Of a stretch of 64,000 bases of DNA, positions 37,700 to 47,668 are shown in pieces. A model generated the notes under the pieces. That model searched no databases, was not told the origin of the DNA, and saw only the letters and a list, made by a program, of their open reading frames with translations. The stretch's first letter is position 1. Each line of letters begins with the position of its first letter. The stretch comes from Carya illinoinensis. Lineage: Eukaryota; Streptophyta; Magnoliopsida; Fagales; Juglandaceae. Both the position numbers and the translations under genes were made by a program. The DNA lies in NCBI RefSeq assembly GCF_018687715.1, contig NC_056762.1, positions 28,313,864 through 28,377,863 of the forward strand, given 5' to 3'.

Positions 37700-38390
37700 C
37701 TGTAACCTGGTAGCGCTTTAAGAAAGAATTTAATGATCGCTTCTTTTCCGCTCCGTGAGGCAGCAAAAAGCAAGAGAGTTCTCAAGCTTAGTCCAAGGGA
37801 GCATGACCGTGGAACAGTACGCCCAAAAATTTATAGAACTTGGGTGATTTGCTCCCCACCCCATCGCCACAGAAGAAATGTGAGCCGAGCGTTTCTAGGA
37901 GGGTCTATGTCCTGATATACGCCGTATGGTGGTCAGCCACCGGATATCCACTTTTCAGGATTTAGTGGATGTGGCCACTCTTGTGGAGCGAGAGAATAAC
38001 TTGAGAATGGGCTCCTCTCCAGGACATAAGAGGCGGAGTTTTTTTTTTTGATGAAGGAAGTAGTTCGGGTTTGCCTCAGAAGTTTGTTCAGCAGATTGGG
38101 ATTCGACCATTAGCAGCCTCGGGAGTGCGTATGGGAGGATGAGTGCAAGTTTGTGGAAGATGTAATAGAGCTCATGGAAGCGAGTGTCGTCTGGGTAGTA
38201 ACCAATGTTTTGAATGCGGCCAGACGAGACATCTTGCTCGTGGATGCCCTAGTCGAGTTCAAGAAAGCCGTGGAGCTCGTTGCAGTGGTAAAACTAACCA
38301 GAGGCATTTAGCTCGGGCTCATGTGCACAGTGACTCTTGGTACCGTTGGAGGCGAGGTTACGGAGACTCAGAATGCTAGAGTCATGACAG
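37700..38390 (+). pseudogene. Ty3/gypsy gag remnant with zinc knuckle
   Basis: Across several frames one can read gag pieces such as FNDRFF, MTVEQYAQKFIELG, DIRRMVVSH and FQDLVDVATLVEREN. These are followed at 38143-38270 by CGRCNRAHGSECR and the CCHC knuckle CFECGQTRHLARGC (CX2CX4HX4C intact), the nucleic-acid binding part of gag. A short segment resembling the start of protease (near 38340-38390) follows and then coding sequence stops. Frameshifts and stops make it non-functional as a protein. Confidence 0.82.
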
Positions 38391-38399
38391 GTAGGGGTC

Positions 38400-40908
38400 T
38401 AATCTAATCTTTAGTGATGAACGCCTTGTGTGGTTTGTTTTTCTTATATTATAGAGGCTTAGAGAGAGTGGCATGATCTGGGTGATCTTTTAGGGAAGTA
38501 GAATAATTGAGTTCTTTAGTTCCGTGGAGTTTATGAAATGGTCTATAGCGTAGTAGTTTGTAAGTTCAACAAATTTCAAGTATAGATTTTTATGAAATTT
38601 CATTAAAGTTTTAAAGTTTGGGATCTTATAGATTTTAGGAAAATAAGTTTATGGTAATTAAGGTGTTAGGTTCGACAAGCTTTGGGGGGGAAATAATTAA
38701 ATTTCGAGTTTTAGATTTCGTGATTCGGATGAATAATTTGGTGACAATTGGGGCTTTAGATTTTACAAGCTTTTAAGTTGAATGTTTTGGATTAAAGCTA
38801 CCAATCTTGAGAATTTCAGAAAATGATTTATTATCTAGTAATGTTTTAGAATTTGAAGGATTTGAGAGTCGATTTTCTTTTATGGGATGTAAGTTCTTTG
38901 ATCTTAGAGATTCCGGAAGATGATTCTTGTTTGATTTAAGGTTTTAGAATTGCAGAATTGAAGGACTGATTTATAATTGGAATTGAGTTCTTAATTTTAC
39001 AGACTTAGTGCTATAGCTTGATCTACTCTAGTGAGTGATTAGTTTGTAACCATTAAAATGGGGTTGATTAGAGTTGAGTTATTGATATGAAAATTTTTTC
39101 TAGAGTAGATTTCTTTGAGGATTAGCGGTAATGATCTATTTCGTGTATTTCTTTGAGGATTGAAGATATCGAGCTAGTTTAGAAAATAATTATTGTTAAC
39201 TCAAGGTTGTAGTGGCAAATTTTAGGAAATGATTCTATCGATTCGAAAGATATAGGTCTATCAGGGTGTTGGAAATAGTAGATTTTGTGTTGGTATTGTA
39301 TACGATTGAATTTGAGGCTATATGATCTATAGACTTTTGGGAATGAATTCTTAGCAGGTTCAAGGCCATTCTCGGTACCAAACTTTAAGCAATGGCTAGT
39401 TGCTGATTTAAGGATATAAGTTGAGTAGATTTAGGAATGATTCTTGTTGAGTTGAGGATATAAGTCCAGGTGATGGAATGTAATAATGGATCACTTGTAT
39501 GTTTGAATGATTTGTGGTGTTGGCTAAGAGTACATGAGATCGATGAGTAGTAATGGTAAGTGCGTATGGATTTCGGGGAGTGCTGGTTCTAGTCTCATCT
39601 ATTTTTGGTTTGGTAGGAGTCAAAGAGGAATCTGTGTGATAATACTAAATTCAAGAGATTTTGGCTCTGGGTCGTTTGGTAAGTTGAACGGAATGTACAG
39701 TCGAATCGAGTTACCCATTGGAATGATGGTTTGAAACGACTGTTGTATTCATCTTGAGAATTAATTGCGACTTGAAGTCATAGGAATTTAAATTGGTGAG
39801 GCTATACTTTTCTTTGGAGATCAAGTATTCAATTGGGAGAATTGGGGATATGGTTATTTAACTTGAAAGAGATCGTTAGGTCACCATGTGTGGTGTATGA
39901 AGTAATAAAGCAGTAGGATCCATGAGTGTTGTTTAATAGTTTTTGATGGATTGAAGATTTAAACAGTATGGCCTGTCTTGAGATTTATTTGTGAAGTGCT
40001 ATGAAGAAATTAGTTGTGCTAAAACTAGAGTTTTTGAGAGTACAAGTAGGTGAGTGAGTTACCAAGAGCATTTCGATTATGTCTAGGTGAAGTCAATGGT
40101 AGTTTATGGTGAGTTAGTTATTGCAAGATTAGATGTTATTCAAAATATAGGAAATGAGCTTGAAGTGTGGGATATCGGATAGAGGTTATAGGCGCTCTCG
40201 TTGGTTGGCCGGGAAGGACTTGGGCCTTTTGGAGATGTTCCTTATCTTTAGAAAAGACAGGTGTATTTTGGGATGGTGTTATGTGTTTTCAAATTGGGGC
40301 CTGAAGGTTGATTAGTACTGGTTTCTGTCATCAATCAATGGATGTATTTTTGCGGAATGTCGATTTTCGTTTGGGGCAGCGATGGCCAACTGAGTAATGA
40401 GTGGAGATTTGTGGTTTTTGAAAGTGTATGATTTTCTATGGAAATGTGGTAAACGTTTTCTTGTGGTTAGGTGTGGATTGAGCTTGTACTTCATGATATT
40501 AATTTTTGAGGATATAGCCTTTATGTATGTTGGTGAGTTATCAGAGTGTGCGCGAAAGCATGATTTTTGGAGATTTTTTTTAGAAGTTCAAATTTTGTAT
40601 CGATTTTGAGGAATTAGTAGTAATTCAGAGTTTTAATGGGAGATTAATCTTTTGGTCGTGCAAATTTTATTTATTGATGGTTAATTTTGGGAAGTGGCTA
40701 TTAGGTTACCAAGGTTGGAATAGGATGAAAATTCGAAAGGTAAAGCAAAGGCGTCGCCGATATTAGCAATTCATGGTGTGAAGTTAATAACCATTGGTTT
40801 TATTGGGAGTTGTCGACGTTATGTATCTCTCAAATATATTCGTAGTTGTACCTTGTATCTGTTTGGCGCTGATGGCTGATCTTGCAAATTTCGAGGACGA
40901 AATTTGTT
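38400..40908 (+). other. Non-coding interior of the pol-less element
   Basis: This lies where pol should be. Only short open frames occur on either strand, and none reads as protease, reverse transcriptase, RNase H or integrase. The sequence is rich in GATTTTAGG- and TTGAGG-like words on the plus strand. Just before the polypurine tract (40890-40910) the gypsy-type CGAGGACGAAATTTGTTC block remains. Confidence 0.7.
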
Positions 40909-40910
40909 CT

Positions 40911-40924
40911 AAAGGGGGGGAGGA
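40911..40924 (+). other. Polypurine tract
   Basis: AAAGGGGGGGAGGA lies directly before the 3' LTR. This is the plus-strand primer expected for reverse transcription and confirms the LTR start. Confidence 0.92.
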
Positions 40925-43152
40925 TGTGATGACCCGCTTTTGCATGTATTTTCACTGAGCTGTTGTTTTTATTTTAATTAATATATTGGTTTATTTATTT
41001 TAAATTAATGTATTTTAAATTGGTTTTAATTTATTTGATGTTGTGTTTAATTTATTTTAGTCGTTGTACGGTTTTTAATATCGTTTTCGGCGGATCGGTT
41101 TTTGGTCTCCGAAGTGAGGATTGGACCTCATTTATTTTCTTTTCTCCTTTTCTTTTTCCCTTTTTCCTTTTCTTTTTCCTTCTTTTTCTTTCTTTTTCTT
41201 TCTTTTCTTCTTCTTTCTTCTCCTTTCTCTCCCGCGTACGCCAAATAGCCTGTTTTTCTCCTTCCCGTTGCCGCCCCTTTGACCGCCCAGTTCTCCGCCG
41301 TCCGGCCACCATTTGGTGCACCGTCACCACCATTCTCTTCCCCTTCCACCACAGATCATCCCCACCAATTTTCAGAGCCATCGGACCAGCCGTTAGCTTT
41401 CGAGAGCCGCCGGAAGTCGCTGCACCTGCTCTATTTTTGCCCTTGTCGCCGGTTGCTTTCGCAGCCCAGAACCGCCGCTCGCCGGCGGCGTGGCCTACAC
41501 CACCCACCCAGTTTTCTTCCCCTCTCACCGGTGAACATCCCCACCAAGTTTCACCTCCATCCGAGCCACCGTTAGCCACCACGAGCTCCTCCAAGCCATA
41601 CGGTTTTTCACTGATTCCGGCGCCGTCGCACCACCTCCGGCCACCATCTTTTCATAGCTTCTTCCCCTACCTCTTGCCGAACTAAACCACTCATTTCCGG
41701 CCTCGATCCGTTGCCGGAGCAGCTCCCACGAGCTCAACTCCGTTCAGCCCCTTTTTGGCCTTCGACCGCCATTTCCACCACCACCCACGGCCAAAACTCG
41801 TTTCCTTTAGCTTCATAAATATCTCAAGACCATTCCCTATCAATTTCGTGCCTTGGTTTCTCCCCGTTCGAAAATGGGTAATTTATTACCCACGGCGACA
41901 GTGTAAATTACACTGTTACGTTGCTTTTCTTCCGCCGTTTGCAACGCCGCAAGCTTTCTAAAAATACCATATAGCACCGTAAGTATTTTTCAAACCCTAT
42001 TTTCAGATTTAAATATATATTGCTCATTCAATAATTTTATCTGTTGGTTGGCTGATTCCGGACTGAGTCCGAGGAGTTCGGGGGTCGGATGGATGGAGGA
42101 CGGAGTTGCTTATTTTATTGATATATGTTGGTTGTTTATTTTTGCGCATCGATATTGCATTTACATGGTGCATGCACGTGTGTTTTTGTTTAATTGAGAA
42201 AAGCCTATTTATTGGCGTAAGTGGACTTACGGGTGCGTGTGTATCACGACCCCAAGCCGGGATGGGGTATTATCTCGGTGGAGCTCCTCTGGTCACTCGG
42301 GAGTGGAATAAACTGAGTGATGTCCCCTGGGTCGTCGCTGGGCGACGACGGGAGCAGGAGGTAGGGGATGCTTGGCTACGAACGCGCCGGGCGCGGAACC
42401 GGGCATCGCCCTACGCACCAACTCCGTGGCCCTTCGCTGGTGAGGGCTAGAGGATGCTTCGCTACGAACACGCGGGGCGTGGAACTAGGCATCACTCGTT
42501 AGGTGTCACATGCGTGGTGGTACTCTACGGTGTGGCACTGGAGCCAGGGTGTGCGGATGACCCCTAGGGGAGGTCATGGCGCATACGGATAAAATGGTTT
42601 TTGGTTTGAGATGAGTAAATGCCAAATGTGACTTTTGGCGTGTTTTTGGAACGGGTTTGTTCTTCGGCCAAATGGGATTTTTGGCGTGTGTGAAAATTGT
42701 GATTGTATGGGTTTTACGCATTGGCATTAATTCATGCATATTGTTTGAGTTCTATATGCTTTTGTCTGGTGGTGTTTGGATTTTACTTACCTGCGGTACC
42801 ATTTTTTGTTCCGTAGATTTTGGTGCAGGATTCGAGGAGGAGGAAGAGGCTGAGCCCGAGAATGCGGCTCCGCCGGAGTTTTGATGTCGAAGTTATGCTT
42901 TATAGTTTGGTTTAAAACTATATTTGTGTTTTTGTAATATTTTAATTATGTATGTTTTAAACAGCTTGTATTATATTAAGAAAATTCTGGTACTTAGTTA
43001 TATGACTTTCGTTATCCGCTGCGTGTTCATTCGTGCACATTTGTTGCTTTTGCACACACTTGGCACTCATCAATAGGGTGGTGACCCGGGTTGTCACCAT
43101 CCGGACGTCTCGATTTCCCCGTGTCCGTGCGTGGTGATTTGGGGGCGTCACC
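40925..43152 (+). repeat. 3' LTR of the complete gypsy-type element
   Basis: It is 2,228 bp, starts TGTGATGACCCGC and ends GCGTCACC (last base changed). GTTTC follows. It matches the 5' LTR throughout, with scattered substitutions and small differences in the pyrimidine tract at about 41130-41235. Confidence 0.93.
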
Positions 43153-43157
43153 GTTTC

Positions 43158-43993
43158 TATCACAACCAACTAACTCAATTTTATCATTTTAAACTAATGA
43201 CTTTAAAAAATAGGCTACATTATTGGGGAAGATAAAGAAAAGAAGAAGGAAAAAAAAATGAGAGTGAGAGAAATTCATAAAAAATTATGCATTGATAAAT
43301 AGTGTCAATCCAAATTCATAAAAAAATTGTGCATTCATAAAAAACAAAATTATACTTTATATAATGGATAGGGAGTTGTTTTTGAGGTTTGGTTAAGTAT
43401 TTTACACACTAATATAAAATGCACAATTCAATGGAAATACTCTTTTTGAACACTTAGAGTCTGTTTGGGACCACAACTGTTTACAAACTACTTCATTACT
43501 ATTCATAAACAGTTCACTATTATTTACATGATCTATAATATTCTTAGAATTCAAACAGAGCATTTAGAATATTTTAGAATATCTGTATATAGTAATAAAA
43601 TTATTTATAAATAGTAGTGAAATTATTTGAATTAATATTTTTTATTGGGTTTTTAAATATATGAGAGAAAAAGCTGAATAAAAATATTATAAAATTTAAA
43701 AATAGTTTGAATATAATTTTTTAATATTATTTCTATCTTGAAATTTGAAGAAGTTGTATTGCTTTTTGTGTTTTGTTTAGAAGTTTGGAAAAGTTGTAAT
43801 GATTAAATGAAAAAGTTTAAAATTTGAAATTGAAAAATATTTTGTATTTGAGTGATGTTTGGAAAAGAAATATATAAAAATACTTTAGTGTCCAAACTAA
43901 AATATTATAAAGCAGACCATCTACCAAAATAAAATGACGATCATGGCAATTAGGATTGGGTGGCAGGTCACCTTGTACATCCAATGCGCTTAG
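43158..43993. other. Spacer with an inverted MITE-like repeat
   Basis: No gene is seen. From about 43450 to 43890 the sequence matches the dispersed AT-rich repeat in inverted orientation (GTCTGTTTGGGACC start, TAGTGTCCAAAC end, AATATTATAAAATTTAAAAATAG core, here split as AATATTATAAAA and TTTAAAAATAG). Confidence 0.5.
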
Positions 43994-44001
43994 CTCACTA
44001 G

Positions 44002-44543
44002 TAGATGTGAAAGCTTAAACCAGAAAATCAGAGAACTGACCCAAATTGTACCGGTTCGCTCGGTTTTAAATTGGTTCGATCTGAAATCGGTTCATACATT
44101 TTAAAAATCGGTCCAGAATAGGTTCTTGACTTTTTGGCACTAGACCAGACCAATTTATAAAATATATATATAAATTAATTAATTTTTAATATTATATAAA
44201 ATATTTTATATATGTATATATAACTTTTATATATAATATATATAATTATATATGAAATTTTTATATATACTGTATATAATTATATATGAAATAATTTTAT
44301 ATTATAATTTATAAAATAAAATTTTAACCTTAAATATATATATATATATATATATAATTACATTGACACTTGATTAAAACAGGAAAATCGAATCGAATTG
44401 GATTGGAACCGGTAAAACCGGAAGTACTGGTTTAGGAGGATAACTAGTCCAAGATCAGTTCTTGAAAATGTAAAATCGGTGTATACCGTTTTGGTCCCAA
44501 AATTTGTACAAAACCAAATCAAACTGGACCACTTACGCCCCTA
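44002..44543. mobile_element. hAT-type MITE with 8-bp target duplication
   Basis: CTCACTAG lies on both sides (43994-44001 and 44544-44551), the 8-bp duplication typical of hAT elements. The ends are imperfect inverted repeats, TAGATGTGAAAG on the left against TAGGGGCGTAAG from the right. The interior holds CCGGTTCGG-like blocks at both ends facing each other and a TA-rich centre with (TA)n near 44335-44356. There is no transposase. Confidence 0.75.
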
Positions 44544-44551
44544 CTCACTAG

Positions 44552-45586
44552 ACAATAGACAAGCAACCCAAGCAAACTTTCTTAAAAGTGGGGTGAGTAT
44601 CGATTTGTACCCACCCATTTGCTCAATTGATAATGAGAAAGAAAATACATTTTTAGACCCATTTTCAACTCTCTTCTCATTTCTTCTCTCTTACATTTCA
44701 TTTCCATTTTACACCAAGACAATATGCTTATAAACGCTATTCTTTTGCTATATATATGAAAGTTTATTGCTCATCCTTGTTTATTGTGAAAATATCACTT
44801 ATCTTTAGAATTTAAACTAATGAAAAGAAATAGATTTTAATATTTATTATTATATATCTTAACATTCTCCCACATGTAGACCATGTGACACTCATAGTTT
44901 CTGCTTGTACGCTATGTCGGGATATACAACATATGGTTAGTTGCCCCTATTCATAATAGATAAAGATGCAATGCACCCAGTATGCAGTATGCATCTAGCA
45001 ATATGTAATATTTGTATTTTTTTCTTGAGCAATACTACCACCACATTTGACATATCTCAAATTAACATAAGCATATAATAACTGACGTCCAAAGGTTACA
45101 ACACTTATAAAAAAGGTATGTTACAACACGAGTACTGGAGACCGCGCTCCTTAACTACATAATTAAATGAACATGACTACTAGGCTAGCTCAATGAGTAG
45201 CTTGCGCAACTCGACCAAGATAGCCATAATCCTATCTAAAAACTAAAGCATCGACATGATGAGCCCCTCGTTGTCGCGACATGGTCTAATTGCCTCATCT
45301 AGGCAATCCTCTGCTGGTTCTCCAGATCCTAACACATGATCTACCAGTCAGGGAAATGGTATTTGGGACTACTAAGTGAGATTTGATTACATATTTTAGC
45401 AAGTTAACAACCAATTTAAACTATAGTTTACAGATGCATGCATGACTGTAAAAAAAATGAATGCTAACGTGAACATGAATGAGCATGACATGACTTGGCA
45501 AATAGTATGATATGTGCTAATATAGATTGTAAATTGACATAAACTATAACTAACTTGAATTGAATTAAACATGGCATGAATCGAAA
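44552..45586. other. Intergenic region
   Basis: No gene is recognised. The second half (45420 onward) contains irregular repeats of ACATGAACT- and TTGAATTGAA-like words that continue on the far side of the LINE fragment up to about 46480. Confidence 0.5.
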
Positions 45587-45597
45587 CTGAACATGAA

Positions 45598-46222
45598 CTT
45601 TTTTTTTTTTTTTGAAAGGAAAGGTTTCATTGTGTTCAACTTAAAGACAAAGAAGGAAACATATTACAATTGGGCTGAATGACCATTGCAGATGAATCCT
45701 CAGGAAATTCTAAAGCTTCCTTAGCTAAACAGTGGGTTTTTTTATTGCCACTTGTCTTAACAAAAGAAATATGGTAGTGTTCAAACCAAGCAAGAAGGAC
45801 TCTAGTATCTAACAGCACCAATCCTACACTATCCCATCTTTCTTTCTAGAGATTAAGGCCTTGGACTATCTGAAAAGAGTCACCCTCCAAGATCACCGAA
45901 GATAGATTCAATTCAGAAGCAAAAATAGCAGCTTGAAGCCCTCCTATTGCCTCAGCCAGTAGGGGAATAACACAACCATCCTTAGTCACCTTTTTAGCAG
46001 CTACTATACCACCTACATGATCTCGAGCTACCAAACCAATTCCCACCCTGTCATGAGCTTCACTTAATGCTGCATCCCAATTTATCTTTACTACTCCCTT
46101 AGGAGGTGGAATCCAATTTGAAGCATGATTGGTGTGTATCCGGGAAGCTGGTATAGGAACCTTCTGAGCAGCCTTAAAGTCATCAAGTTGATGAGCAGCA
46201 TTTAATTAACCTTCTGAACCTT
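45598..46222 (-). mobile_element. LINE 3'-end fragment (RNase H domain)
   Basis: The minus strand encodes a plant-LINE RNase H end: GLVARDHVGGIVAA, EAIGGLQAAIFASE and VILEGDSFQIVQ at 46046-45846, then FVKTSGNKKTHCLAKEALEF in the next frame (45821-45636). A poly(T) run on the plus strand at 45599-45613 is its poly(A) tail. CTGAACATGAA occurs at both edges (45587-45597 and 46223-46233), a likely 11-bp target duplication, although the surrounding sequence repeats similar words. The piece is 5'-truncated and has frame changes. Confidence 0.78.
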
Positions 46223-46489
46223 CTGAACATGAATTGAATATGAACTTGAAATCTTGTTCCGTAAATAGACTAGTTAATTAAACATGACATGTGCTTGACT
46301 AAAAATATGTGACTAAATATGGACGTCACATGACTTGACTGAACTGGATTTAACATGAACAATGACATGAATTGAATGTGAGCTGAAAATGCTTGACATG
46401 AATTGAACTATTATGAACTTGAAATGCCCTGAACATGAATTGAAAAAACTTGACATGAACTGAATTAACATGAATATGAAATTCCCTAA

Positions 46490-46830
46490 AAATCAGAATA
46501 ATTTCATCATATGCTTTATTAGAAATAGGTGAACAAACAGAATTATTCCGCCCAATGTATTTCATCAGAGATACTCAAACAATCAAAATGATTAGGTCAT
46601 GAGCATTTTAATGGAGATACCCTAACAATCATAATGATTACGTTAGGAGTGCCTAGTAATAACTTTACTGAAAATACTCTAATAATCAAAATGATTACAC
46701 TATAAGCATTTTAGCATATGCATTCTAACAATCAGAATGATTAAGCCAAAAGTATTTTGCATGAATTATGAGTGGAGATACTCGGGCAATCATAATGATT
46801 ATGTAACGAATACCCATACATGAATGATTG
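46490..46830. repeat. Degenerate tandem repeat of about 50 bp
   Basis: At least five units start near 46568, 46614, 46670, 46718 and 46774. Each carries a GAGATACTC-like box and a near-palindromic core AATCATAATGATT (also AATCAAAATGATT and AATCAGAATGATT), and many have a GAGCATTTTA-like box. Spacing is 46 to 57 bases. Confidence 0.65.
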
Positions 46831-47668
46831 GGAAAATACTTGTTGATGGACTCCTATTCCTCATGACATGGCGTAACGTGATGTGATATATTTGTATGAC
46901 TAATGATATGACATAATATGACTTGTAATAGATAAATATTTAGTAGAAATGACATGACATAACATGGCACGTAAAGATAAACATATATAGGAAATAAATC
47001 ATGGCATGACAACAAGGTGTGTAATAGATAAGTATGTACTTGAAATGAAAATATGGCCTGGCATAACTGTATATAAGCATAACAAACATGAATGATCATT
47101 TCTTACAACTATACATACACATTATCTTGAAAGTACCTTAGAGGCCAACTTACAGTAACTGTATTGTGATGAAAGTAGCACGGAATAACGTGAAGTGAAA
47201 GGAGATGTTTGTAAGAGTTAGAAACTTCTCGCTAAAATATTTAAAAACATAAAATCACTAACTTATGATAAATTACTATTTCACCCCTTTACTTATGGAA
47301 AAATGATCATTTTGCCCATAATTTAAGGATTTTGCATCCTAATTTCAAAACTCACTAAATTTAAATTTCTCATGTAGATTTTATCTTAAATCTAAATATC
47401 TAATCAAAAAATTTAAAACACATCATAGAAATATGTTTGGGCCGAACATATTAGGGCTAAAATCTGTGATTTTTTTTTTTTTTACAATCCTTTCAACTCC
47501 AACTTTCATGCAAAAACCGATTTATGCAACACTTAAAAATCACATCCTATGTTTCAAAGAATCATACTAAGACCACAAAATATACATTTCACAAAAAGCA
47601 TAAACTTTTCATGCTAAGAAAATGTTAAAACACCAAATCTCAAACAACCATTTGATACATTTAGACTA
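46831..47668. other. Intergenic region before solo LTR E
   Basis: It holds irregular ATGACATGACAT-type words to about 47080 and otherwise AT-rich sequence. No gene is recognised. Confidence 0.5.

Larger units (their letters stand above)
34968..43152 (+). mobile_element. Complete non-autonomous Ty3/gypsy-type element lacking pol
   Basis: The element is 8,185 bp: 5' LTR (34968-37195), primer-binding site, a decayed gag, about 2.5 kb without protein-coding signal, polypurine tract, and 3' LTR (40925-43152). The LTRs are equal in length (2,228 bp). GTTTC lies on both sides (34963-34967 and 43153-43157). There is no protease, reverse transcriptase, RNase H or integrase, so mobility would need another element's proteins. 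Gag type and the CGAGGACGAAAT block before the polypurine tract fit Ty3/gypsy, perhaps a Tekay/Del-like lineage. In the first 240 bases the two LTRs differ at about eight sites. Confidence 0.92.
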
